A stretch of 64,000 bases of DNA, from positions 729,093 to 793,092 of the forward strand of contig ML769389.1 of NCBI GenBank assembly GCA_009733575.1, written 5' to 3'. The position numbers were made by a program, and so were the translations under genes. Position 1 is the stretch's first letter. The number at the start of each line of letters is the position of its first letter. The notes under the pieces were generated by a model. That model had not been told where the DNA came from, made no database searches, and worked only from the letters and a program-made list of their open reading frames with translations. Below, one piece after another: positions 11,708-22,596 of the stretch. Source of the stretch: Gymnopus androsaceus JB14. Its lineage: Eukaryota > Basidiomycota > Agaricomycetes > Agaricales > Omphalotaceae.

Positions 11708-12165
11708 TTGCCAAATCTACAAACACAGATATCTTCATATAAACATCTTCCTTCCGATGCAGGAGAGGACCTTTGCCATTGGGAAGATGAGCCAGTCCAA
11801 GTAGGCACTGGGTTTCTAACCTTGATGGGCATCAATTGTTTGTTCTCTGAAGAGATTCCTCGCAGCACTCGTGAGCAGTACCACGGAAGACTGTTTACAG
11901 GCAATTGCTTCCCTGATGCAATAAAGCCCAGCAACCCTGGAGACCGGAACAAAATGGCATTCAAGATTTTCTTGTACAACTCCCTGCAGAACCCATATTA
12001 TGGAGGCAGGTGTATGCCCAAAGATTATCGGAAGCCATTCACAAGCCCAATCTTCACAGATGGGTTGATGGGTAAATCAGACCCAACGCTGATGCCGCTG
12101 TTTTACAACCAGTGTTTCCCAAGTCTCCCCTCCGTCTGCCTCTTAAAGTATGCCCAGAAGGACTT
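11708..12165 (+). CDS. Open frame of unknown function, cut by the chromovirus LTR
   Basis: About 150 codons remain open up to the first base of the LTR at 12166. The predicted product is polar with many Pro, Tyr and Cys residues, including a segment SIFTD-like region near PIFTDGLMGKSDPTLMPLFY. I recognise no family, and no continuation is seen beyond the retrotransposon at 24873. A minus-strand ORF (11979-11602) overlaps it completely, and I cannot prove which is coding; the plus frame has the more protein-like composition. It may be an exon of a gene destroyed by the insertion. Confidence 0.35.
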
Positions 12166-12646
12166 TGTTATATCCATGTGACTTCCGATACTTACAACCG
12201 ACATTACTGTGATCGGTTGGCGCTGCCGAGTGATTGCCACTAGTGAGCATTGGATAATCTTCGCAAGTTTCTATTCATCCTTATTGTTTATCCTTTATAT
12301 TACTTATTGTTCTTCTACTGAATTAACTGTTGATACTTATTATACTTCTACTGAATACTTACTTACCTCGGCCTGATAGCTCTTTGAGTATATAAGCTAG
12401 AGTATTCTGTTTAGTAGTCTTCAGTTTAAATATCAACTTGGATAACTACTTCTCCGGAGATTACTCTTGTCATTGTCTCTATCGTTCGTTGGCCTTCCGC
12501 CGACAATGATTATTCTCTTCATCGGACTACGCAACGTAGCGAGGGTGTTGTTAATAACTTCACCATCAGTCCACCACCTCGAGCGGCAGTTGCTATCGAT
12601 TGTCGGCAATACTTTTCCGCCGCTTGCTCATAGCACGCTCCTAACA
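12166..12646 (+). mobile_element. 5' LTR of chromovirus G2
   Basis: Starts TGTTATATCC at 12166. About the first 313 bp (to 12478) match the 3' LTR apart from a 21-bp segment missing there. I place the true end at 12646 because the sequence there reads CTCCTAACA, giving TGTTA...TAACA termini like those inferred for G1; this edge is inference. A TATATAAG near 12391 could be the core promoter. Confidence 0.65.
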
Positions 12647-12688
12647 GTATATTTAAACTAATACTCGTTAACGTCGTACTTGTTCTAG

Positions 12689-13843
12689 ATGCATCGATGT
12701 CCAAGGAGAGGCCAACCAATGGTCAATCCACCTATCATTCCGCCTAACTCCCCAACTACTCCTAATCCTTTCATCGCCAATGCTCAATCTCTTCAACACT
12801 ATCAGGAATCAATCTCAGTGATTGGCAATACTCGCCGACGTGGTAGTGGTTCCGGTCCCACAGCAATTGCACCAACCGTAGTAACGACAGAACCCATTCA
12901 GGGTCAGCTAGGGCAAACCAATTATGAGCTAACCCAAGCAGTCGATGTAAACGGTGCTCCAGTATGGATTCGCACTCCGACACGGCGGTCGAATCATCAC
13001 TCTAGATGAACCGCAAGCGGTCCCTACTTCACCAGCCCCACTGTCTGCAGCGGCTGGTCATTTACAATGCCTTGCTGTCACTCCCCCAAGGGATTCTGAG
13101 CACTCCCAGACATTACCTATCATTGAAACAACGGGAGCAGAACCTGAAGCACAACCCTCCGTTCATGAGGAGCATGGTTCTCATACCTCAGAAAGAAGAG
13201 ACGATGAAAGGGAATCTTCCCGACATGACAAGGAAGAAGATGCCAATGAGGATGCCGATCCCCATCCACAACCTTCTACAGATCTGCCACCAGGAGGCGA
13301 TCCCGAAGACCACCAAGTGGAGGGGGAGGGGGTGGTGGTGGAGGCGGCGGACCTCCTCGAAGACCCAGAAATGATCCTAATGATGATGAAAATAATACTT
13401 GTCAATTCTTCGATCTCATGAATTCCTTCCGAGGATCGATCGATACACTGGGTGGTGTACTTTTGAGGATGAATGTACCTTCTGGTGACTCTTTGGACTC
13501 GAAGTCGAAAGTAAAGAAACCTGACGTATTCGATGGTTCCGAACCTCGGAAGCTCAAAGGATTCCTTGTTTCTTTATCTTTGGTTTTTATTGACCGACCA
13601 ACGTATTTTATGGAGGCACAGAAGATTAACTACACCCTATCATATCTCGGAAGTGCGGTGAAAGAATGGTTTGAACCTGACATTCTCAATCCTGACCTTT
13701 CCGCTATACCTGCCTGGACTTCTTCTTATTCCACACTCATACAAGAGTTGCAGGATAATTTTGGTCTATACAACACTCAGGGTGATGCCGAAGATAAGCT
13801 CAGAAACCTTCGAATGAAGGAAAACGAGAACGTACAAAAGTAC
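12689..13843 (+). pseudogene. gag: Chromovirus gag, N-terminal part
   Basis: Begins at the ATG at 12689 and runs through a Pro/Asn-rich start. After a frame shift near 13006 come an acidic, Pro-rich region and a Gly-rich tract (~13318-13350), then a well-conserved gag core from about 13418: SFRGSIDTLGGVL, VFDGSEPRKLKGFLVSLSLV, NYTLSYLGSAVKEWFEPDIL. This is the Retrotrans_gag pattern of mushroom chromoviruses. The frame stops at 13843, where a hAT-like element interrupts the codon series ...QKY; the next codons resume at 15121. Confidence 0.85.
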
Positions 13844-15112
13844 GAGAGTGATCGGAATCTCGAGAGTCCGCCTCCGGGTCCGAGTCCGACTCCAGTCCAC
13901 CTCAGAGTCCTAAGGTCCTAGGGTCATATTAAGGTATATATTAGTATATTGTAGTAGTATATACAGGTGCTAGGCTACAGTCTATAGTAGTAGTAGTAGT
14001 AGTAGTATAAGATAGTGCCGCATGCGGCTATGACGGTAGATTTCACGGAATATTCTGCCCATTACTTTGATGGAGCGTACTCCATTTACTATACATCCTA
14101 CTCTGTCTACCTACTCCGCTGATATTTCTACAATACATCCCTACTCTAAAAGTCAGCTAGAAGTCCTTTTTTGGAGGAAATCTCCGGAATGAGGGGCATC
14201 TGGCCGCTCCCACCCCCGTCCTGCCCCCAAGATATTATGAGCACTTGCAACATATATGACACTCCGCGTTGGCACGTCGCGCATCGCGCCATACATACCA
14301 TCTCCTAGCTGATATTGTTCCAGTGAGTGCCAGCCCAATGTGAGCGCATTTCCTGAAGATGTGCCCATTGACTAATTCTTTGAACTCTTTTCTAGCTCGC
14401 AAGTCACTGACACAATGACTCAGGGGAAGAGGAAATCATTCAATAATTCAAAACCCACAAGAGAGTGTCGGTAATGGTAAATATTAAGTATTATCGTGAA
14501 GAGCGCCCATGGGCGCTCCATTTCCGCCACCAAGTCCCAGCCGACACCAAAAATCCTAGCCTCAGTATTGTAAAACTAATTAGAAGGCTCAGTAGCTTGG
14601 TATATTGCAATGGAAATACAAAATTTAGAGTACTTTCACAAAAACTGAGTAGATTCATACCGATGGAGTACATTTTGATGTAAGAATAAGCCAAGAAAGT
14701 AGGAAATTGAGTAGGAGTAGAATTTTCCGTGAAAATTAACGTCATATGCGGCACCCTCTGCCAATGACTATTTGGTTCAAATGAACAACACGTTACTTTC
14801 CTTCCAACGCGACTTTACTCTCTTCGAAACCTCTTTCTCTACTACATGTTACATATTCATTGCTCTGTTGACCTCTCAAGGTATGTTTGGCTTTTGTTTT
14901 TCACTCAATATGACAAAATTTTAACTGAGCAAGCAGCGAGCGCATTCTTTACATCCTTACCACATTATTAGGCGGGGGCGGATTTGACCTTCAATCCAAC
15001 TTAATTCATTAGTCTAAGGTACTATTTACAGTATATTTACTGACTAGGACTGGAGTAGGACTCAGACCCTTGGTAGGACCTGAGGCGGACTCAGAAGTTC
15101 CGGGACTATCTG
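13844..15112. mobile_element. Non-autonomous hAT-like element (1269 bp) in gag
   Basis: Flanked by 8-bp direct repeats AAAAGTAC (13836-13843) and GAAAGTAC (15113-15120), which differ at one base. The imperfect terminal inverted repeats of about 50 bp share GAGTCCGCCTC and further GTCC/GAGTCC subterminal motifs. Skipping the element and one repeat copy rejoins the gag frame exactly (QKY to NIHF). No transposase ORF is present; a (GTA)n run lies near 13990. The 8-bp duplication and CAGA-like ends point to hAT. Confidence 0.85.
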
Positions 15113-15120
15113 GAAAGTAC

Positions 15121-15750
15121 AATATCCATTTCAATACTCTCGCCGCTTCCACGGCATGGGACGAATCCGCCCTTCAATGGGCATATCAGTGCGGTCTTGC
15201 TAATCGATTGAAGGACGAGTTGGCACGCATCCCTGAACTGCATACTCTCACCGATTTCCAATACAAAGTTCTTTGAATCGAATTGATACTGGAAGCCAGA
15301 AGAAGAAAAGAAAAGAGAGGTCGCAAGGACTTCCGGGGGTAGTATTAGCGGTAAAACTTCTTCCCCGATGAAAAAGGGTTCATCGAACTCTTCCTCTCAA
15401 AATGTACAATCACAATCTTCTTCTTCCAACGTGAACAAGACTTTCAACGCATTGGTCTCCTTTTCTGGTCAGCAGAAACCAGCCGGAAAACAACCTTGGA
15501 AACCTACTGGTTCATCTTCCGCTTCTTCTGCTTCGACGCCAAAGCCTTATGCAAATGTTCTGGGACCAGATGGCAAGTTAAAGCCAGCCGAGATGGAGCG
15601 CCACAAGAAGAATAATCTTTGTACTTTCTGTGGCGGAAAACACAAAGTCAAGGATTGTGACAAGCGGAACAAGTCGAACAACTCTAGCGGGCATTCCACT
15701 CAAACACAGGAGGCACAACCTTCCGTCATCGCGCCGACATCGCAAAAATA
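15121..15750 (+). pseudogene. gag: Chromovirus gag, C-terminal part with zinc knuckle
   Basis: Resumes the gag frame as NIHFNTLAAST and continues to an in-frame TGA at 15274-15276 (after FQYKVL, where relatives have Arg). A frame change follows and a Ser-rich segment (15368 onward) leads to a zinc knuckle at about 15620-15660, CTFCGGKHKVKDC (C-X2-C-X3-H-X4-C). This binds RNA in packaging. The stretch around 15280-15365 is out of frame. Confidence 0.8.
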
Positions 15751-18700
15751 GTCCGCAACTCCTGTACCCCGGTACAAAACGGGAGTTGCGTTGACCAGGT
15801 TCATACCTCTGGGGAATTATTCCGGAACGCACCCACTCTTTCTACTTACAAACGATCTCTTACTATACCATTAGTTACAGAAATTCCGATCCTCAATGAA
15901 TTGGAAAATACTTCCTCTCTTCTCAAATTCTTAACACTTGTTGACTCTGGTTCTACAGACTGTTTCATTGATTTCCGATATGTTGCGCAAAATGATATTC
16001 CTACCTCTCCAATTCTGCCAATCAATTTATGACTTTTTGATGGTTCACTTTCGCCAACACCGATATCGCAAATCGCGAACTTAGATGTTTGGTTCCCTTC
16101 CGGCGAGCTTATTTCACTCACCTTCTTCGTCACATCGTTAGACTTGACCTGCAAAGCCATTCTAGGTTATAGTTTCTTGACCCGCTACAATCCATTGATT
16201 GACTGGGAATCCAGAAACATTACATTCCAAAAACCCTCTAAAGTCGAAGTCTCGCCGACGAATTTGGTCGATCGTTTCGATTGATCCGAAACAGATTCTT
16301 CCCCTTCAGGAAAATCACCTATTCCAAAAGTCGCTCCTGTTACAGGATCGCCTTGCAGAAATCACTCTCGAATTATCCCTCGGCCTTTATCCGAAAAGTT
16401 CCCTTACGAACCAATCTACTCCTATCCATCGGTGATTCACCAACGAGCTTTGAAACTTGAGTCTGACGACATCAACATTGCTTTTGTCAGTGCTGCAGCT
16501 TTCCACCGGATCTGTAAGGATTCCGGGGAAGAGCCATTGCTTCTGCGGGCTATCCGTTCGGAAACGATTGCACATGCAGCGACCACAGATCAGCCACACA
16601 AAGAAGACCTGGGTGTTCCTAAAGAATACCATGATTTTCTAGACGTCTTCAATGTCCTTGCTGAACACCAACCATACGACCTCAAAATTGAATTGGAGGA
16701 AGGTGCTGAACCTCTACTCGGCCGCATCATTCCACTGTCGCCGAGAGAACAGCAAGCCCTTCATGAATTCCTGGATATGCATCTGAAAACTGGTTTTATT
16801 GCACCATCAAACTCGCCACATGGCGCTCCCGTCCTCTTCGCACCAAAGAAAGATGGAAAGCTTTGACTTTGCGTCGATTTCAGAGGTTTGAACAAAATCA
16901 CGAAGAAGGATTGCTATCTGTTACCGCTCATATCAGATCTCCTTGATGCGCCTAAAAAAGCATGCATCTACACCAAAATTGACCTCAAACACGCTTATCA
17001 CCTCATGCGCATTAACAAGGGAGATGAATGGAAAACTACCTTTCATACCCGCTGGGGTTCCTACGAATGGAATGTTATGCCTTTCGGACTCACCAATGCT
17101 CCCGCCACCTGGCAACGATTTATTAATGATGTTCTTGCTGACATGATAGATGTCAACGTCATTGTATACCTTGACAACATCCTCATTTATTCCAACAATG
17201 AGGAAAGTCATTGGGATCATGTCCGCGAAGTTCTCCACTGACTCCGCAAACATTGATTATTCGCTAACGCCAGCAAATGCGAATGGAGCATTGACACGGT
17301 TGAATATCTGGGTTACATTATGTCGCCAGCCGGTCTTACCATGGCCGCCGACAAAGTACAAGCAATTGTCGACTGGCCGGCACCTAGAAAGGTTAAAGAT
17401 GTTCAGTCATTTCTTGGCTTCACAAATTTCTATTGCTGTTTTATTTATAATTATTCCGACATCATTGTGCCATTGACTTGCCTCACTCGAAAGAGTGTCG
17501 ATTGGGTCTGGTCAATCGAATGTCAAGAAGCTTTTGAAAAGCTTAAATGGGCTTTTACCCATGCTCCGATCTTAGCTCACTGGGAGCCCGATCATCCACT
17601 CATCATCAAAACCGACACCTCCAATTATGCTCTTGCAGCAATTCTTTTGATCATCCTCGCCGACGGTGAAGTCCATCCAATCAATTTTCTCTCCCGCACA
17701 TTCCAAGCTGCAGAACTCAACTATGACACCCATGACAAAGAACTTTTAGCAATCTTTGAGGCTTTTAAAGCCTGGCGACACTACCTCGAAGGTTCCAGCA
17801 ATCTGATCGACATCGTTACCGACCACAAGAACCTCAAATACTTCTCAACAACAAAAATTCTTACAAGGCGACAAGTTCGATGGTCGGAATACCTTCACCA
17901 GTTCAACATGGTAATTCACTTCCGCCTGGGTAAATTAGGAGAGAAACCGGATTTGATCACTAGACAGTGGGACGTCTATCCGAAAGAGGGGGATATCGGC
18001 TACGCGCAAGTTAATCCTCATAATTTCAGACCCATATTCACTAACGAGCAATTAACCATTTCACTTTAAGCAACCTTTCTCGAAGGTCCTGCCCTTCGCG
18101 CATCGATTGTCTTAGACATCAATGCTTTACACCAAGCAATTCGACTTGCTCTCCTGCTCGATCCCGAATCCGCTGCCAGTCTCAAACTAGCAAAGGATCC
18201 CTCCAAGCCTTGATGGGAACTGAAACCAGATGGATTACTACGCTTAGATGAGTGGATCTATGTTCCAAATCATTCCGATCTCCATCTTCAAGTTCCTCGT
18301 TATTTTCATGATCATCCACTTTCCGGTCATTTCGGCCAAAACCGCACTCTCGAAGCTATTAGACAATCGTACACTTGGCCGAAAGTCCGCGAATTCGTTC
18401 GTGACTATGTTGGTTCATGTACCACCTGTGGTCGAAACAAACCGCATCGTCATTGCCTTTACGGTCTTCTTAAACCTCTCCCTGTTCCAGTCCGACCCTG
18501 GGATTCTATCTCAATGGACTTTATCAAACAACTTCCGAAATCTGGTATTTATACTGCCATCTTAGTGGTTGTCGATTGTGCATCGAAACAAGCAATATTC
18601 ATCACTTGCAATGACAAAATCACTTCCGAACAGCTAGCTGATCTATTCGTGATTCATGTGTTCTCCAAACATGGAGTCCCAAGTCACGTAACTTCAGATC

Positions 18701-19596
18701 GCGGCACCAAATTTGTTTCCGCTTTCTTCCGAGCACTCAGTCAATCTCTATCAATAAACCTCCACTATACTTCTGGGTATCATCCGGAAGTGGACAGACA
18801 AACTGAAAGAGTTAACCAAACGTTGGAACAGTACATTCAGATCTATTGCTCCTACCAGCAAGATGACTGGTCGGACTTGCTTCCGATCGCAGAGTTCACT
18901 TACAACAATGCTCCTAATGCATCTACTGGTCTTTCGCTGTTTTTCGCTAATAAGAGTTATCATCCGAGTATCACTATCCAACCCAAGATCAATATACGCT
19001 CAGACCTTGCTCACGACTTTGTTGTTAATCTCAATGAAGTTCATAAATTCCTTTGCAATGCAATCGCCAATGCACAAGTTCGTTATAAAGAACAAGCGGA
19101 TTGCAAACAAATTCCTGCACCAGAATTTGCAATCGATTCCGAAGTTTTTGTTCTGGCTAAACATATCAAATCCACTTGTCCTACCGACAAATTCACCAAA
19201 AAGTATCTTGGACCTTTTCGAGTTATCTCTTGTCCGAGTTCATTGGCATAGGAACTCAAACTTCTGAAATATCTCAGCCGCATTCACCCAGTTTTCCATG
19301 TATCTCAATTAGAGCCAGTAATCCCAAATCCAATCCCTGGACGTGTTCAAGCAGCACCTCCCCCGATCGAAGTCGATGGCAAAGAAGTTTACAAAATCGC
19401 CGAAGTACTTGAGTCGAAAATCAATTGTTGTTATCGCTGCTGTCCACTTTGCTACTATGTACACTGGTATGGGTATGAAGGCACTGATGATGAATTCACA
19501 TGGGTCGCTGCTGATGAACTTCAAGCCAATGAGATGGTCGAAGCGTTCCATTGTCAATACCCAGCGAAACCCAATCCTCAAACTCCGATTTCTTAA
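15751..19596 (+). pseudogene. pol: Chromovirus pol: protease, RT, RNase H, integrase, chromodomain
   Basis: Domains in order: aspartic protease with LVDSGSTDCFID (~15940); RT with VDFRGLNKITKKDC (16873), MPFGLTNAPATWQRF (17077) and YLDN at ~17167, where the usual catalytic YLDD has lost its second Asp; RNase H with KTDTSNYALAA (17608), HDKELLAIFEAFK and VTDHKNL; integrase with a zinc-binding H-H-C-C region (~18310-18430), catalytic SMDF (18508), SDRGTKF (18694) and the TERVNQ Glu (~18810); and a C-terminal chromodomain (~19370-19560, EVYKIAEVLESK ... YYVHWYGYEGTDDEFTW). Premature stops include TGA at 16030, 16282, 16864, 17239, 17254 and 18211, TAA at 18067 and TAG at 19249. Not functional. 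Confidence 0.92.
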
Positions 19597-21073
19597 TTGT
19601 ATGTTTCCATTATCCTTTCTTCTTTTCCGTTTCAATGGAATAAGTATTTGCTATGATAGTAAATTGAGTGAATACTTATTTCGATTATTTTCTTTCCGCC
19701 GATGAACTCTAGTTTGCCGTATTTAAACTCATATTACTTATTCAACAAATTTCACCAAGAAAAACTATTATTGATTATATACCAAAGATCATTTCATATG
19801 TACAAGGCGGGCAAAGAAGCAAGCACCGCTGATTCAGCCGCCGAATTCACTGTCCCTTTTTCTTTTCTTCCCTAATCTTCTTCTTCTTCTTATCCTCGTC
19901 CTCTTCCTGGTCCATTGGAGTCTCATTGCTCACATCCCCTCGAGAAATGAGGATCTTCAACATTTCCTCCAGTGCGTTGATGCGGTCATGCAATTGACGG
20001 AACTCCATGCCACTGTCTTCCGCTGTGTCCTGTCATCCTTGACGCCAACCGCCACCTATAGGTGCCCAACTGCAATGTTTCTTTGACAACCTGCAGGTGT
20101 TGCAGGTGCTTGAATTGCTTCGAGGCTGGCATACCACTTGCCGTTCAACACAGTGCTCGCACCGCTCATTGCTGTCGACCAGATCACCCAATTCGAAGGA
20201 CTTAGCCTTCAACCGATGCTGTAAAGCCTTTTAAAAAAATGTTGATAAGACTTCATAGAGCTTTTGTAAAGAGCTACAATAACTTCTGGAGCCCTGGGAA
20301 TATGGCCGGGCAGCTGCTAAAATCCGGCCTGGCACCCAGGGCACTAATTTGGCAGCCCACGGCACCTTCGGCACCCTCCCAAAATGGCAGAGTACCATCA
20401 AATACTGTTTATCCATAAGTTTTTAAAAAGATTGTGATAAGGTGATACACCTAGCCCGATGCCCGCCCACTGGCGCCTATGGCATAGTGTGCTCACCGGC
20501 GCTTATTTCCCGCCCTCCGGCGCTTATTTTGACAAAAAATGTCGGTGATTAGGCTTGATAAATACTGAAAAAATCATGAAAAATACTGAAAATATTCAGG
20601 CAGCGGGAATCCACCCTGTACCGCTTTAATTTTTGTCACATGATTTGGGACTTGATTTTAGCGCCCACAGGGCTATTTTGCAGAAAAATCGAAAATTAGG
20701 CCTCATAAATCCCGGAGAAATCCTGGAAAAATTGTAAAAAATGTGGAAAATATTCAGGGATGTATCACAGTCACATGACCCTGGATCTTTTGCAAAAAAA
20801 ACCCAATAATGGATAATAATCACAAAAAATCAGAAATTTCTCATAAAACAGCAGCAGGGGTAGGGATATACACCATATCATATATGGTTATGATGACATT
20901 CTATAAATATGATTAGAGTGGCACTGTAAAATATGGTCATAGTGGCACTATAAAATATGGCCATGGTGGCATTGTATGAATATGGTTAGAGTGGCACTAT
21001 ATTTACAGTGGCACTATAAAATATGGTCATGCTGGCACCATGAGTATGGTCAAAACATTACCATATAAATTAC

Positions 21074-21497
21074 TAGTGTGTGGCCCAGGTATGCTGGGTG
21101 AGCTGGTTTCTGGTTCAGGTAGCTGTGCTGGGTTGGGTTGGGTCCAGCTCTGCAGACCCAAGACCTACCTGGATCCATCCAGGGTCAGAATATTTCTTGC
21201 GTATTGATCTCATAGCTGTACTTGATCTTAGTAAATTTGTAGTACTGTACTGTTTTTTTTGATACAAGAATACCTGAACCCTCACTTATGATGTCATATC
21301 ACAAAAAATTCGAGTTTTTTTTGGTTATGATGTCATTATTGGTTTGTATTTCTATATGGGATTCCTGGTGTCTGGGAGAAACTGTAACCTAACCCAACCA
21401 TGAGAAACCCATACCTGTTGAACCAGTTATGGGTATAGCCTTGGCTCCAGGTTGGGTTAATGTTTTGGGCACCCAACCTGACCTGAGTCACACACTA
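21074..21497. mobile_element. hAT-like MITE (424 bp) in left foldback arm
   Basis: Ends are TAGTGTGTGGCCCAGGT on the left and TAGTGTGTGACTCAGGT on the right (reverse complement). The flanks TAAATTAC (21066-21073) and TAAATTAT (21498-21505) are an 8-bp duplication with one mismatch. Subterminal GGGTTGGGTT/AACCCAACC motifs are typical of fungal hAT-like MITEs. It is absent from the right arm, so it inserted after the foldback formed. Confidence 0.8.
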
Positions 21498-22325
21498 TAA
21501 ATTATAAATACAGTTATGGTACTGCCATGTAAATATGGTTATGGAACAGCCACTAGGGATCTGCACTATAACTGTATGATATGGCTTACAGTTACAGTTA
21601 TACAGGTACTTGTAATTGTTTGGAGTAAATTCATCCTCAAGGTTTTGGTATCTTTTCTGTTGTTTTCTATTGTGTATTTTTCCAAAATCCATGAACAGTT
21701 GGCTGTAATAGTACAAGAGTACCCAGTCCTGATGATACTATGCATATACTCACACTGAGTTATCAGTACTACTCCAATACAGCCATATCATTCTAGTCAT
21801 AGCAGCACCATAACATATAAAAGTAGGGCTGCAATTAACACAAGTCATATCATGCTTCTGTACCAGTATATCACAGTACCTTAGCTGTCAATGTACTTGT
21901 ATATCTCAAGTCACCCAAACTCCATCACATGAGTTACCTTTCTGAGTTACAAGTACATTGACACTACACTTGCATTGGTATTGTAGTACTGTAACTGTCA
22001 TAACTCAGACATAAAGCCATATCCTATGTTAGTGAATATACTGGTTAGTTTCATCCATGGTACTGAGCTATACTCTACTCATAGTCAATACATGATTGAA
22101 TGGTTGGTCAAAACCAGTAATGATACTGTAATCTTGCTGTATGAGATACCTGTACAGCAACCATATAAATATGGCTGTACAATTACAAGTACCTGTATAA
22201 CTGTAACTGTAAGCCATATCATACAGTCATAGTGCGGATCCCTAGTGGCTGTTCCACAACCATGTTAACATGGCAGTACCATAACTGTATTTATAATTTA
22301 TATGGTGATATTTTAACCATATTTA

Positions 22326-22596
22326 CAGTGACAGCAAAATCAAACCTGCACCCCGATTCAGAAACTGCATGCGTCGCCAGCTCTTACCACACAGAAAAAG
22401 TCCTCCTCATGTCAACATTTGTACTGCTTTTTGGCAATACTACAGTATTACAACTATGTACTGTACTCTATGCTATTCCTGGTGTGAATACAGGCCATAT
22501 TCACCTGAAAATTACTAAACAGTATAAAAAAACTTTAGTGCCAGGAACGTATGCAGCTTCCAAATCAGGGGTGCAGGTTTGATTTTGCTGTCACTG
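22326..22596. mobile_element. Mariner-like MITE (271 bp) in right foldback arm
   Basis: TIRs of about 45 bp begin CAGTGACAGCAAAATCAAAC at both ends and are flanked by TA (22324-22325, 22597-22598). CAGTG termini with TA duplication fit Tc1/mariner. It has no counterpart in the left arm. A 116-codon ORF inside (22232-22582) spans the element border and is not a gene. Confidence 0.85.

Noticed and set aside
13181..13405. Minus-strand Ser-rich ORF in gag
   Set aside because: Complement of the Gly/Asp-rich gag linker; a shadow frame.
1..19250. In-frame TGA codons as evidence for a reassigned genetic code
   Set aside because: The F-box and secreted-protein genes use TGA as stop and need no readthrough, TGA sits where relatives have Arg CGA, and TAA/TAG and frameshifts also occur in the same relics.
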